Source: Cupriavidus neocaledonicus (lineage in GTDB: Bacteria > Pseudomonadota > Gammaproteobacteria > Burkholderiales > Burkholderiaceae). Taken from it: a stretch of DNA of 64,000 bases. The notes under the pieces are model-generated. The model searched no databases. It saw nothing but the letters and a program-made list of their open reading frames with translations, and was not told the origin of the DNA. The position numbers and the translations under genes were made by a program. The stretch lies in NCBI RefSeq assembly GCF_000372525.1, contig NZ_AQUR01000084.1:1-64000 (forward strand). Reading direction: 5' to 3'. This document shows, in pieces, positions 51,750 to 63,780 of the stretch (position 1 is its first letter; each line of letters opens with the position of its first letter).

Positions 51750-52691
51750 ATGGATCGCTTGCAGTCGATGCGTGTGTTTTCCAAAGTGGTGGAACTCGGC
51801 AGCTTCGCGCGTGCAGCGCAGCAGCTGGAAATGTCCAACGCGGTGGTCACGCGCTACGTGGCCGATCTGGAAAGCCACCTCGGCACGCGCCTGCTCAACC
51901 GCACCACGCGCAGCCTCTCGCTGACCGATGCCGGCGAGACCTACCTGCAGCGCTGCCAGCAGATCCTGGAAGACGTGGAGGAAGCCGAAAGCGTGGTCAC
52001 GGCCCGCAGCCAGTCGCTGTCCGGCACGCTGCGCCTGGTGACGCCGGTAATGTTCGGCCTGCACCTGCTGCCCGAGTTGCTGTCGCGCTTCCAGCAGCTT
52101 TATCCCGAGGTGGTATTCGACGTAATCCTGTCGGACCGCAATGTCGACATCGTCGAGGAAGGCCGCGACGTGGCGGTGATGCTGTCGGACCTGGGACTGG
52201 GCTCGCACCTGGTGGCGCGGCCGCTGCTGTCGGCCGAGGTGATCCTGTGCGCCTCGCCCGGCTATGTCGCCGCGCATGCGCCGATCCGCCATGCCCATGA
52301 GCTCAGCCACCATCGCTGCATCGCCATGCGCCTGCCCAACGCCGAGCACGAATGGACGCTGCTCGGGCCCGAAGGCGAGGTGACCGTGCCGATCCGCCCG
52401 GGCCTGCTGTGCAGCAACGCCGAGCTGGCGCACCAGGCCGCGCTGGCCGACATGGGCGTGGCCATGCTTTCGTCCTACCTGGCGCGGCCCAATATCGAAG
52501 CGGGCCGGCTGGTGCACGTGCTGCCGCAGTACCAGCTGCCGCGGCGCGATGTCAGCGTGGTCTATCCGAGCCGCAAGTTCCTGCCCACCAAGGTGCGCGC
52601 CTTTATCGACTTCCTGCTGGAAGAAGGGCACGTGCGGGGCAAGGAAGAGCGGTCCGCCGTCAGCCTGGGCACCCACGCCTTGCGTACCTGA
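51750..52691 (+). CDS. LysR-family transcriptional regulator
   Basis: This 313-residue regulator has an N-terminal winged helix (MDRLQSMRVFSKVVELGSFA, AAQQLEMSNAVVTRYVADLESHLGTRLLNRTTRSLSLT) of the CrgA/DmlR/AaeR-like subgroup and a periplasmic-binding-like effector domain from about 90 to 295. Length is normal. It is divergent from the repeat-protein gene across a 201-nt gap that contains an AT-rich stretch (51640-51720) suited to LysR promoters. The inducer is unknown. It converges with topB, with a terminator between. Confidence 0.93.
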   Translation: MDRLQSMRVFSKVVELGSFARAAQQLEMSNAVVTRYVADLESHLGTRLLNRTTRSLSLTDAGETYLQRCQQILEDVEEAESVVTARSQSLSGTLRLVTPVMFGLHLLPELLSRFQQLYPEVVFDVILSDRNVDIVEEGRDVAVMLSDLGLGSHLVARPLLSAEVILCASPGYVAAHAPIRHAHELSHHRCIAMRLPNAEHEWTLLGPEGEVTVPIRPGLLCSNAELAHQAALADMGVAMLSSYLARPNIEAGRLVHVLPQYQLPRRDVSVVYPSRKFLPTKVRAFIDFLLEEGHVRGKEERSAVSLGTHALRT

Positions 52692-52724
52692 ACCAGCGCA
52701 CGGGGGCGTCCCCGGAAAGCCAAT

Positions 52725-52746
52725 CGCCCGGCGATGCCGGGCGTTT
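52725..52746. terminator. Terminator between lysR-type gene and topB
   Basis: CGCCCGGC-GAT-GCCGGGCG is a perfect 8-bp stem followed by TTT, between two convergent stop codons. Confidence 0.65.
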
Positions 52747-52764
52747 GGCATGGGGCGAGCGCGC

Positions 52765-55431
<2,667 letters not shown>

Positions 55432-55589
55432 GGGAAGGGTCCTTGCGGGCTGCATCCGGCAACCCGCTAATTGCACTGCAAACGTAGTAATCAGAACGCC
55501 GGGGGGCTATGAGGCGCCAATAATAAGCGCGGTTTCGACGGCGGTGCAAGCCAGCCTCATGGCGGCTCGCCTGCCGTCGCGCGCGCCGA

Positions 55590-55994
55590 CTAGGCGCCGC
55601 CGCGCCCCCCACCAAGCAACCAGTCCAGCACCTCGGGCACGTCTTCCGCAGGCATCGGCATGGCCGCGCCGCGCGTAAGCATGCGCTCGAGCACCTCGAT
55701 ATGCGGCAGCAGGGTGCCATAGAACTGCGGCGTGCCACCCACGGCCGGCTGCACCAGCACGGTCGGGAAATTCTCGATATCGATATCGCCGAGCGCATCC
55801 GCATGGGTCTCGATATCGATCCAGACAAAGCAATCGTCCGGATGGCGCCCGGCCAGCGCCGTCAGCGCCACCAGGTAGTCCCGGCACGTGCCGCACCACT
55901 GCGCGCACAGGCAGGCCACCAGGCGGCCCTGCGGCCGCGCCGCCAGGCGGTCGGCGATGGCGCCGGCATCACGTTCAGGAAAGTAAACGGTCAT
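55590..55994 (-). CDS. Thioredoxin-like protein
   Basis: This 134-residue protein has a thioredoxin fold with active site W-C-G-T-C (LCAQWCGTCRDYLVAL), the Thr replacing the usual Pro, and cis-Pro in IENFPTVLVQPA. No signal peptide is seen, so it is cytosolic. The Thr variant usually shifts redox potential. The ATG has no clear ribosome site and an upstream GTG cannot be excluded. It lies between dprA and topB. Its partner is unknown. Confidence 0.85.
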   Translation of the reverse strand: MTVYFPERDAGAIADRLAARPQGRLVACLCAQWCGTCRDYLVALTALAGRHPDDCFVWIDIETHADALGDIDIENFPTVLVQPAVGGTPQFYGTLLPHIEVLERMLTRGAAMPMPAEDVPEVLDWLLGGGRGGA

Positions 55995-56076
55995 GGCATC
56001 GGAAACATGAGGTGCCCGCGACACACGGACAGCCGGCGATTGTATCGGTATTGCCCACGCCGCCCCGGCGCGGCCG

Positions 56077-57267
56077 TTACGCGAGGCGTCGGAACAGGTT
56101 TCCCGGTAGACGCTCGGCATGCCCGGCCAGTTCCAGTTCCAGCAGGCGTGCCGCGGCGGCGTCCGGCGGCTGGCCGCTGCGCTCGCACAGCGCATCCAGC
56201 GTAACCGGATCGTAGCCGAGGGCGGCCAGCAGGGGGTCGGCGGGATCGGCAAATTCAGACTGCTCCGAAGCCGGAGCTGGCGCGGCAGGCTCGCAACGCA
56301 CCGGTGGGGCTGGCCCCAGGTTGATTTCCTCGAGCACGTCCTCGGTGCGCTCCACCAGCTTGGCCCCCTGGCGCAGCAGCAGGTGGCAGCCTTGCGACAG
56401 CGGCGCGTGGATCGATCCCGGCACCGCGAACACCTCGCGCCCGAGTTCCGCGGCCAGCCGCGCGGTGATCAGCGAGCCCGAGCGCGCCGCGGCCTCCACT
56501 ACCAGCACGCCGTGCGCCAGCGCCGCGATGATGCGGTTGCGGCGCGGGAAGTTGGCCGGCAGGCCCTGCATGCCGAGCGGGAATTCGGTGACCACGGCGC
56601 CCCGCTGGGCGACCTCATGGGCCAGGGCCAGGTTGTCGGCGGGATAGACTCGGTCGGCCCCCGTCCCGGTGATCGCGATGGTGCCGCCGCAGCCAAGCAG
56701 GCCGCCGGCATGGGCGGCGGCGTCGATCCCCAGCGCCAGGCCGGAGATCACCGTCAGGCCCGCCTCGGACAGCTCGCGCCCGAACGCCTGCGCATCGCGC
56801 TTGCCCTGCGCGGTGGCATTGCGCGCGCCGACGATCGCCACCGCGGGCCGGGCCAGCAGCGCGGGATCGCCTTTGATATATAGCAGCGGCGGCGGATCGT
56901 GCAGGTCGAACAGGCGGCGCGGGTAGGCGTCGTCGGCCAGCGTCACCAGGTGGTTGCCGGGCGTACCGAGCCACGCCAGCGTGCGTTCGACCAGCTCCGG
57001 CAGCGCGGCCCCGGGCCGGGCCAGCACCGCGCGGGCGAGCTTGGCCGGGACCACGGCGGACAGCGCCGTCACGCTCTGCGCCAACACCTGCCGCGGCAGC
57101 CCGAACGCCGCCAGCAGCAGGCGCACCGCAACCGGGCCGACACCGGGGGCACAGGCCAGCTGCAGCCAGGCCTGCAGGTCGTCGGCATCGCGGATGGCGC
57201 CCGGCGCGCCGGCGCCGGCAGGGCAAAGGGATGCGGCGCCGACAGGCGCCGCCGGAGATGTCGCCAA
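56077..57267 (-). CDS. dprA: DNA-processing protein DprA
   Basis: This 396-residue protein loads RecA onto incoming single-stranded DNA during natural transformation. The Rossmann-like core shows VAIVGARNATAQGKRDAQAF, ISGLALGIDAAAHAG, LGMQGLPANFPRRNRIIAAL and VVEAAARSGSLITARLAAELGREVFAVPG, all diagnostic. A C-terminal winged-helix-like domain (LGYDPVTLDALCERSG) follows a Pro/Ala linker. The start appears to be a TTG 7 nt after the LysM gene stop; no ATG or GTG occurs near it in frame and no ribosome site is visible, which suggests translational coupling. It is co-transcribed with the LysM gene. Confidence 0.95.
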   Translation of the reverse strand: MATSPAAPVGAASLCPAGAGAPGAIRDADDLQAWLQLACAPGVGPVAVRLLLAAFGLPRQVLAQSVTALSAVVPAKLARAVLARPGAALPELVERTLAWLGTPGNHLVTLADDAYPRRLFDLHDPPPLLYIKGDPALLARPAVAIVGARNATAQGKRDAQAFGRELSEAGLTVISGLALGIDAAAHAGGLLGCGGTIAITGTGADRVYPADNLALAHEVAQRGAVVTEFPLGMQGLPANFPRRNRIIAALAHGVLVVEAAARSGSLITARLAAELGREVFAVPGSIHAPLSQGCHLLLRQGAKLVERTEDVLEEINLGPAPPVRCEPAAPAPASEQSEFADPADPLLAALGYDPVTLDALCERSGQPPDAAAARLLELELAGHAERLPGNLFRRLA

Positions 57268-57274
57268 GAGCGGC

Positions 57275-58459
57275 TCAGCGCGGCGAGGTGGCGCGGTCGC
57301 CGACCGCGATCACGTTGGAAGCGTCGGTGACCAGCGCATACGAGACGCCGGGAAACACGCGGAAGACGAAGGCCAGCCCGTAGCGCTCGTCCGGCAGCCG
57401 GATGGCGCGGTTGCTGTCGGTCTTGTCGGTCACGGTTTCGCCGGTGCGCGACAGGGCCAGCACATGGCCTGGCTCGACCCCCGCCTGGCTGCCGAGGTTG
57501 AGCACCACCACCTGCCTGGCGCCGCCGAACTCCACCCCGCCATAGACCTTGGCGACGCGGCCGTCGAGCTGCGCATCGGGCGCGTGCGGTACGTAGCGCA
57601 AGGCTTCGCGCGCGGGCTGCGGCATCAGCAGCGTGCCGACGCCCATTTCCTGCCTGGCCTGCGTGACCTGCATGGTCGAGACCGCGTCCGGACCCTGCGC
57701 CCCGCGCGCCAGGCGCACATTGCCTTCATATTCGGCCTCGTAGCCGAGCACGGCCTGGGTCACGGGATCGCGCACCGGGGTGAGCGGGCGGTAGGCCTGC
57801 CAGTCGCTGTCCTGCGGCGCGTCCGCGGGGATGCCGCGTGCGTAGCCGGTGTCGTCGCGGCCCAGGATCACGCGCGACTCCGACACCGCCACGATGCGCG
57901 CCGAGGTGTCCAGCGTGTCCTGGTCGACCACCAGCGGCCGGATCAGGAAAGGCTCGATCTCGGCGGCCGGGATGCTCAGGATGGCGGCGCTGTCGGCGGC
58001 ACCGCTGCGCATTTGCGGCGACAGGCGCACGGTGTCGCCGCCGCCCGGCACGGTCGACAGCCAGGCCCGCCCGTCGCGCTGGATCAGGTACAGGATCTGG
58101 CCCGGGTAGATCAGGTGCGGATTGCGGATCTGCTGCCGGTTCATGCCCCACAGCTCGGGCCAGCGCCACGGCTGGCGCAGGAAGCGACCCGAGATGCCCC
58201 ACAGCGTGTCGCCGGCGCGCACCGTATATTGCGATGGCGCGTTGGCGGCAAGGTCGGCCACGGGTATGCCGTGCCGGGCGCTGCGCTGGGCTTCGGCCTG
58301 CTGGGCCGGGCTGACCGTCAGGTCAGCCGCCAGCGCGGGCAGCGCGGCCGCGGCGGTGAAGGCCGCGGCACTCAATAACGGACAAGCAAGAAATCTGTGG
58401 ATGGACGCGTGCAGCCTGCGGCCCGACGCCGCCTGGTGTTCTTTGGTAAGATCGCGCAT
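57275..58459 (-). CDS. LysM-domain exported protein
   Basis: This 394-residue protein has a signal peptide (cut near ALPALAAD, about 45) and one LysM peptidoglycan-binding domain at about 77-125 (YTVRAGDTLWGISGRFLRQP, NPHLIYPGQILYL). The remainder (about 150-390) is a beta-rich region conserved in Burkholderiales homologues, without enzymatic motifs. The gene lies directly before dprA and divergent from def, a conserved arrangement in this order. CAGGAAA sits very close to the ATG. A role at the cell wall is inferred from LysM only. Confidence 0.92.
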   Translation of the reverse strand: MRDLTKEHQAASGRRLHASIHRFLACPLLSAAAFTAAAALPALAADLTVSPAQQAEAQRSARHGIPVADLAANAPSQYTVRAGDTLWGISGRFLRQPWRWPELWGMNRQQIRNPHLIYPGQILYLIQRDGRAWLSTVPGGGDTVRLSPQMRSGAADSAAILSIPAAEIEPFLIRPLVVDQDTLDTSARIVAVSESRVILGRDDTGYARGIPADAPQDSDWQAYRPLTPVRDPVTQAVLGYEAEYEGNVRLARGAQGPDAVSTMQVTQARQEMGVGTLLMPQPAREALRYVPHAPDAQLDGRVAKVYGGVEFGGARQVVVLNLGSQAGVEPGHVLALSRTGETVTDKTDSNRAIRLPDERYGLAFVFRVFPGVSYALVTDASNVIAVGDRATSPR

Positions 58460-58619
58460 TTTCCTGACCGGCCGGTGGTTCGGCCGGATTGACCCGGGAG
58501 AGCGTGCCTGTTGCGGCGCGCCTTGAATTTTTGTACTTGCGCCCCGATTCTGCATGTAAACATCCGCCGCCGCAACGCGGCCCGGTTGCCGGCAGCAGCC
58601 GGCGTTGCGCCCCAGCATC

Positions 58620-59126
58620 ATGGCAAAACTCGACATCCTGACCTACCCCGATCCCCGCCTGCACACCGTCGCCAAACCCGTGGCCGCGGTGGACGACCGC
58701 ATCCGCCAGCTGGTCAAGGACATGGCGGAAACCATGTACGAGGCGCCCGGCATCGGCCTTGCCGCGACCCAGGTCAACGTGCACGAGCAGGTGGTGGTGA
58801 TCGACGTCTCCGAAACGCGCGACCAGCTCCAGGTCTTCATCAACCCGGAGATCGTCTGGGCCAGCGACAACCGCAAGGTGTGGGAAGAGGGCTGCCTGTC
58901 GGTGCCCGAGGTCTATGACCGGGTCGAGCGCCCCGACCGCGTGCGCGTGCGCGCGCTCAACGAGAAGGGCGAGAGCTTCGAGCTCGATGCCGACGACCTG
59001 CTCGCGGTCTGCATCCAGCACGAGATCGATCACCTGCGCGGCAAGGTCTTCGTCGAGTACCTGTCGCCGCTCAAGCTCAACCGCATCAAGAGCAAGCTGC
59101 AGAAGCGCGAACGCACCCGCATGTAA
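58620..59126 (+). CDS. def: Peptide deformylase
   Basis: This 168-residue metalloenzyme removes the formyl group from nascent N-terminal methionine. All three motifs are intact: G44-I-G-L-A-A-T-Q51, E90-G-C92-L-S and H134-E-I-D-H138, giving the Cys-His-His metal site and the catalytic Glu. The size equals E. coli Def. It precedes fmt in the classical pair, separated by 154 nt containing a strong hairpin. Its promoter should lie in the 160-nt divergent gap with the LysM gene. Confidence 0.98.
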   Translation: MAKLDILTYPDPRLHTVAKPVAAVDDRIRQLVKDMAETMYEAPGIGLAATQVNVHEQVVVIDVSETRDQLQVFINPEIVWASDNRKVWEEGCLSVPEVYDRVERPDRVRVRALNEKGESFELDADDLLAVCIQHEIDHLRGKVFVEYLSPLKLNRIKSKLQKRERTRM

Positions 59127-59232
59127 GCCGCCGCGGCGGCAATAAAGATGTAACAGCGCGCCGGAATCCGGCCACCCGCGTGCGGCAGCGGCGCGGGGTC
59201 TGTTATCTTTATGACTTCCGAAGAACCACGAT

Positions 59233-59254
59233 ACCGGCCGCTATAGCGGCCGGT
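59233..59254 (+). other. Perfect 22-bp palindrome in the def-fmt gap
   Basis: ACCGGCCGCTA-TAGCGGCCGGT is a perfect 11-bp-arm inverted repeat just 27 nt before the fmt start, without a following T-run. In the mRNA it would form a very stable hairpin close to the fmt ribosome site. A TTATCT box just upstream may be a -10 for fmt. Confidence 0.6.
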
Positions 59255-59280
59255 GCCATTTCCGGCCACGGAAACCTGCC

Positions 59281-60294
59281 ATGTCCCAAGCCAGCCCCTT
59301 GCGTGTCGCCTTTGCCGGCACGCCCGAGTTTGCGCGCGTCGCGCTGGAAGCCATCCACGCCGCCGGCTTTCCGGTGGTCGCGGTGCTGACCCAGCCTGAT
59401 CGGCCCGCCGGCCGCGGCATGCAGCTGCAGGCCAGTCCGGTCAAGCAGTTCGCCATCGCCACCGGCCTGGCGCCGGTGCTGCAGCCGCGTTCGCTGCGCC
59501 GCCAGGGCAAGTATCCGGAAGAGGCGGCCGCGGCCATCGAAACGCTGGCCGGCATCGCCCCGGATGTCATGGTGGTGGCGGCCTACGGCCTGATCCTGCC
59601 GGCCGAGGTGCTGGCGCTGCCGCGGCTCGGCTGTCTGAATATCCACGGCTCGCTGCTGCCGCGCTGGCGCGGCGCGGCGCCGATCCACCGCGCCATCGAG
59701 GCGGGCGACGCCGAGACCGGCATCACGCTGATGCAGATGGACGAGGGCCTGGATACCGGCGACATGCTCACGCGCGAGGCGGTGCCGATCGGCGCGGACG
59801 ACACCACCGGCACGCTGCACGATACGCTGGCCGCGCTCGGCGCGCGCATGATCGTCGACGCGCTGCGGCAGCTGGACACCGGCCGGCCGCTGGCGGCCAC
59901 GCCGCAACCCGCCCAGGGCGTCACCTACGCCGAAAAGATCGCCAAGGACGAAGCGCCGCTGGACCTGCGCCGCCCGGCCGCCCAACTGGCCAACCAGGTG
60001 CGCGCCTTCAACCCGTTCCCGGGCGCCACCGTGCAGGTGGGCGACACCGTGATCAAGTGCTGGCAGGCCGTGCCGCTGGCGGCGGCCAGCAGCCTGCCGC
60101 ATCCGCCCGGCACGGTGCTGGCGGCCGATGCCGCCGGCATCCTGATCGCGTGCGGGGAGGGCAGCGCGCTGCAGGTCACCGAGCTGCAGAAGCCGGGCGG
60201 CCGCCGCCAGCCGGCGCAGCAGTTCCTGCAGGCCTTGCCGCTGCCGCCGGGCACGCGCTGCGTGGTGCCCGGCAACGGCGCCGCGGGGACTTGA
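59281..60294 (+). CDS. fmt: Methionyl-tRNA formyltransferase
   Basis: This 337-residue enzyme formylates initiator Met-tRNA with 10-formyl-tetrahydrofolate. The N-terminal Rossmann domain has the folate/catalytic block [20 protein letters not shown] (Asn, His and the SLLP-WRG loop) near 121-140 and [17 protein letters not shown]. The C-terminal OB-fold contains [13 protein letters not shown]. Length is usual (about 315-330). The role complements def immediately upstream. Confidence 0.97.
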   Translation: MSQASPLRVAFAGTPEFARVALEAIHAAGFPVVAVLTQPDRPAGRGMQLQASPVKQFAIATGLAPVLQPRSLRRQGKYPEEAAAAIETLAGIAPDVMVVAAYGLILPAEVLALPRLGCLNIHGSLLPRWRGAAPIHRAIEAGDAETGITLMQMDEGLDTGDMLTREAVPIGADDTTGTLHDTLAALGARMIVDALRQLDTGRPLAATPQPAQGVTYAEKIAKDEAPLDLRRPAAQLANQVRAFNPFPGATVQVGDTVIKCWQAVPLAAASSLPHPPGTVLAADAAGILIACGEGSALQVTELQKPGGRRQPAQQFLQALPLPPGTRCVVPGNGAAGT

Positions 60295-60387
60295 GCAGGC
60301 TGCCCTTTGCCGCACATGACGCTTGATGTGCCGCGCACGGCGCCCCCCTGCGTGCGGGCGGGCAACATTGCAAGGGCCGTTGGACGG

Positions 60388-60419
60388 CTGTTGAATTTTC
60401 TGCGATCGGCCCCTATCTA
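60388..60419 (+). promoter_or_regulatory. Predicted promoter of htpX (heat-shock-like)
   Basis: CTGTTGAA and CCCCTATCT are 14 bp apart, close to the sigma-32 consensus (CTTGAA, CCCCATNT). The same bases also make a sigma-70 promoter, TTGAAT and TATCTA with exactly 17 bp between. The transcription start would be about 50 nt before the htpX ATG. Confidence 0.65.
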
Positions 60420-60475
60420 ACGGGCATCGCGCCAGCTTTTCCGGGGCGCGTCACGATTACACGGAGATCACCGCA

Positions 60476-61336
60476 ATGTTCAACTGGGTCAAGACCTTCA
60501 TGCTGATGGCGGCCATCACGGCGCTGTTCATCGTCATCGGCGGCATGATCGGCGGGCGCAGCGGCATGATGTTCGCGCTGCTGATCGCGCTGGGCATGAA
60601 CTTCTTCTCCTACTGGTTCTCGGACAAGATGGTCCTGCGCATGTACAACGCGCAGGAAGTCGATGCCGGCAGCGCGCCGCAGTTCTACGGCATGGTGCAG
60701 GACCTGGCGCAGCGCGCCGGCCTGCCGATGCCGCGCGTCTACCTGATCAACGAAGACGCCCCCAACGCCTTTGCCACCGGGCGCAATCCCGAACACGCCG
60801 CGGTGGCCGCCACCACAGGCATCCTGCGCGTGCTGTCCGAGCGCGAGCTGCGCGGCGTGATGGCGCACGAGCTGGCGCACGTGCGCCATCGCGACATCCT
60901 GACCTCGACCATCGCCGCCACCATGGCCGGCGCGATCTCGGCACTGGCCAATATGGCGATGTTCTTCGGCGGGCGCGACGAGAACGGCAATCGCACCAAC
61001 CCGATCGCCGGCATCGCCGTGGCGATCCTGGCGCCGCTGGCGGCCTCGCTGATCCAGATGGCAATCTCGCGCGCGCGCGAATTCGAAGCCGACCGCGGCG
61101 GTGCCGAGATCAGCGGCGATCCGCAGGCGCTGGCCAGCGCATTGGACAAGATCCATCGCTACGCGCAGGGCATCCCGTTCCAGGCGGCCGAGGAACACCC
61201 GGCCACGGCGCAGATGATGATCATGAACCCGCTGTCCGGCGGCGGCATCGCCAACCTGTTCTCGACCCATCCGGCCACCGAGGAACGCATCGCGCGCCTG
61301 ATGCAGATGGCCCAGACTGGCACCTATCCCGCCTGA
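60476..61336 (+). CDS. htpX: Membrane protease HtpX
   Basis: This 286-residue zinc metalloprotease of the cytoplasmic membrane degrades misfolded membrane proteins. The zinc motif H131-E-L-A-H135 and the third ligand E204 in REFEADRGG are intact. Hydrophobic segments lie at about 7-25, 30-48, 145-165 and 178-197. The size matches E. coli HtpX (293). A heat-shock-like promoter lies upstream. It starts the conserved run htpX, rsmB, DUF4390, ntrY. Confidence 0.97.
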   Translation: MFNWVKTFMLMAAITALFIVIGGMIGGRSGMMFALLIALGMNFFSYWFSDKMVLRMYNAQEVDAGSAPQFYGMVQDLAQRAGLPMPRVYLINEDAPNAFATGRNPEHAAVAATTGILRVLSERELRGVMAHELAHVRHRDILTSTIAATMAGAISALANMAMFFGGRDENGNRTNPIAGIAVAILAPLAASLIQMAISRAREFEADRGGAEISGDPQALASALDKIHRYAQGIPFQAAEEHPATAQMMIMNPLSGGGIANLFSTHPATEERIARLMQMAQTGTYPA

Positions 61337-61476
61337 GCCGCCGGAAATCCGGGGCGCGGCCCCGGCACAAGGTAAACTGCCCGCTGTTCCGCGTGGACCG
61401 GCGGGCTTTTTTTGGCCCGCGCCCGCGATTTCCGATTCACCGCCTGACCCGCTGCCTGACCCGCCGCCTGACCGAT

Positions 61477-62916
61477 ATGCGCCTGCCTCCCGATTCGCTT
61501 GCCTTCCAGATGCTTGGTGCCGCCACCGCGGTGCGCGCCGTCAGCGAAGGCACGGCCTTGCCCCAGGCGATCGAGGACGCCGCCGCGCAACTGCGGCTGG
61601 ACCGCGTGCGCGACGCCGCCACGCGCGGCGCGCTGCAGGACATCGCCTACCGCACCATGCGCCAGTTCGGCACCGCGCGCGCGCTGGTGACCAAGCTGGT
61701 GACGCGGCCGCCCGGTGCGCAGGTCGATTCGCTGCTGGCGGTGGCGCTGGCCCTGTTGCTGGAACACGGGCCGGGCCCGCGCGAGCGGCACGAAGGCGCC
61801 GACCCGGCGCGCCACGATGCCGACGCCGGCCGTCCGGGCTACAGCACCTTCACGGTGGTCGACCAGGCCGTCAGCGCGGCCGCCTCCGAACCCAAGACCG
61901 CGCACGCGCGCGGACTGGTCAACGCGGTGCTGCGCCGTTTCCTGCGCGAGCGCAAGTCGTTGCTGGCCGAAGTCAACCGCGACGAGCAGGCACGCTGGAA
62001 CCTGCCGCCGTGGTGGCTGCGCCTGCTGCGCGAAGCCTATCCCGACCGGTGGATGGCGCTGGCCGCCAGCGCCAACGTGCGCCCGCCGATGACGGTACGC
62101 GTCAACACCGCGCGCGTGTCGGTGCAGCAGTACCGCACCGACCTGGCCAACGCCGGCCTGGCCGGCCACGTCGTCGGTCCGCAGGCCGTGCGCCTAGTGC
62201 GCGCGGTGCCGGTGAACCAGCTGCCGGGCTTTGCCGAAGGCGTGGTCTCGGTGCAGGACGCCGGCGCGCAACTGGCCGCGCCGCTGCTCGAGGTGGCCGA
62301 CGGCATGCGCGTGCTCGATGCCTGCGCGGCGCCCGGCGGCAAGACCGGGCATCTGCTGGAGCTGGCCGATATCGAAGTGACCGCGGTCGAAAGCGACGCG
62401 CAGCGCGCCACCCGCATCGGCGAGAACCTGGCGCGGCTGGGCAAGTCGGCGAAGATCGTGGTCGGCGATGCCAGCCGGCCCCCCGACTGGTGGGACGGAC
62501 AGCCGTTCGACCGCATCCTCGCCGACGTGCCGTGCTCGGCCTCGGGCATCGTGCGGCGCCATCCCGATATCCGCTGGCTGCGCCGCGAAACCGATATCGC
62601 CAAGCTCATCACCGAGCAGCGCCGCATCGTCTCGCAGCTGTGGCCGCTGCTCAAGCCGGGCGGCATCCTGGTCTATGTCACCTGTTCTATTTTCCCAACG
62701 GAGGGCGAGGAGCAGGCGCGCTGGTTTGGTGAGCACCTGGCAGATGCGATACGATTGCAGGCGCCGGGACAGCTGCTGCCCGGCACCCATGCAACGCTTG
62801 CCGCGGGCGCGGACGGTGACAAGGCCACCCTTGACAGCACCGGCCGCACCGAAGGTACCAGCCTGCCATCCGATCACGATGGCTTCTTCTACGCCCGCTT
62901 CCAGAAACGCGCCTGA
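61477..62916 (+). CDS. rsmB: 16S rRNA (cytosine-5) methyltransferase B
   Basis: This 479-residue enzyme methylates C967 of 16S rRNA using S-adenosylmethionine. An N-terminal NusB-like RNA-binding domain (about 1-165) precedes the methyltransferase domain with DACAAPGGKTGHLLEL (SAM motif I), the Cys in DVPCSASGIVRRHPDIRW and the catalytic Cys in YVTCSIFPTEGEEQARW. I chose the ATG at 61477; an upstream GTG frame translates three 12-nt CTGACC repeats (RLTRCLTRRLTD) and has no conservation signs. A polar insert (ERHEGADPARHDADAGR) sits in the NusB-like part. Confidence 0.95.
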   Translation: MRLPPDSLAFQMLGAATAVRAVSEGTALPQAIEDAAAQLRLDRVRDAATRGALQDIAYRTMRQFGTARALVTKLVTRPPGAQVDSLLAVALALLLEHGPGPRERHEGADPARHDADAGRPGYSTFTVVDQAVSAAASEPKTAHARGLVNAVLRRFLRERKSLLAEVNRDEQARWNLPPWWLRLLREAYPDRWMALAASANVRPPMTVRVNTARVSVQQYRTDLANAGLAGHVVGPQAVRLVRAVPVNQLPGFAEGVVSVQDAGAQLAAPLLEVADGMRVLDACAAPGGKTGHLLELADIEVTAVESDAQRATRIGENLARLGKSAKIVVGDASRPPDWWDGQPFDRILADVPCSASGIVRRHPDIRWLRRETDIAKLITEQRRIVSQLWPLLKPGGILVYVTCSIFPTEGEEQARWFGEHLADAIRLQAPGQLLPGTHATLAAGADGDKATLDSTGRTEGTSLPSDHDGFFYARFQKRA

Positions 62917-62925
62917 TCTGATCCG

Positions 62926-63780
62926 ATGCCGAGCACGCCGCACCTGTCAGGCTTTCGCGTTGAAGTGGACCGCCACCGCAGACGGCTGGCGCGCCGGGCA
63001 CTCGCGCTGCTGCTGGCGCTGGCCGCCGTGCTGTGGCTGCCCGGCGCCGCGCAGGCACAGGTCATCGAAGCCACCGAGGCCCGCGTCGAATACCAGGACG
63101 GCGGCTTCGAGCTTGCCGCCAGCTTCGACTTCGACCTGCCGCCCGCGCTCGAGGACGCGCTGCACAAGGGCATCTCGCTGTATTTCGCGGTCGACTTCCA
63201 GCTGTCGCGCTCGCGCTGGTACTGGTTCGACGACAAGCCGGTCAACACCACCCGCAGCGTGCGGCTGTCGTACCAGCCGCTGACGCGCCAGTACCGCATC
63301 TCCACCGGCGGCCTGCAGCTGCCGTTCACGCGCCTGAAGAGCGCGCTGCAGTTTATCCAGCGCGTGCGCGGCTGGCGCGTGTTCGAGCGCAACGCGGTCA
63401 AGCCCGGCGAGACCTACAGCGCCGAAGTACGCATGCGGCTGGACCTGTCGCAATTGCCCAAGCCGTTCCAGATCAACGCCGTCAACACGCGCGACTGGAA
63501 CCTGGCGTCCGACTGGCGGCGCTTCACCTATACCGTGCCGACCGACCTGAGCGCACCGCCCGCGCCACCGCCGCAGCCGCCGGCACCGCCCCCCGCGTTG
63601 CCCGCATCGCCCGCGCTGCCGGCCCCGCCGACACTGCCCGCGCCGGCACCGTCTCCGGCCTCGATGCCTGCCGCGGCCAATGAGCGCGGCCTGATGGAAG
63701 GACGCGGCCTGTATCTGCAGGCCGCGTCGTACGCGCTGTCGCCGGCGATGCTGGCGCAGCCCGCGCCGGGCCAGCCATGA
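62926..63780 (+). CDS. DUF4390 domain protein
   Basis: This 284-residue exported protein has a hydrophobic signal at about 24-45 (cut near AQAQ) and a DUF4390 core (about 46-205) with DLPPALEDALHKGISLYF, SRSRWYWFDDKPVNTTRSVRLSYQPLTRQYRI and DWNLASDWRRFTYTV. A Pro/Ala-rich linker (about 210-255) precedes a short tail. It lies 9 nt after rsmB and overlaps ntrY by ATGA, a fixed order in Burkholderiales. Function is unknown; the setting suggests a periplasmic accessory to the NtrY sensor. Confidence 0.9.
   Translation: MPSTPHLSGFRVEVDRHRRRLARRALALLLALAAVLWLPGAAQAQVIEATEARVEYQDGGFELAASFDFDLPPALEDALHKGISLYFAVDFQLSRSRWYWFDDKPVNTTRSVRLSYQPLTRQYRISTGGLQLPFTRLKSALQFIQRVRGWRVFERNAVKPGETYSAEVRMRLDLSQLPKPFQINAVNTRDWNLASDWRRFTYTVPTDLSAPPAPPPQPPAPPPALPASPALPAPPTLPAPAPSPASMPAAANERGLMEGRGLYLQAASYALSPAMLAQPAPGQP

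Noticed and set aside
61393..61476. GTG start 28 codons upstream of the chosen rsmB start
   Set aside because: The added residues translate a 12-nt CTGACC repeat (RLTRCLTRRLTD) and follow a TTTTTTT stretch; homologous proteins begin near the chosen ATG.
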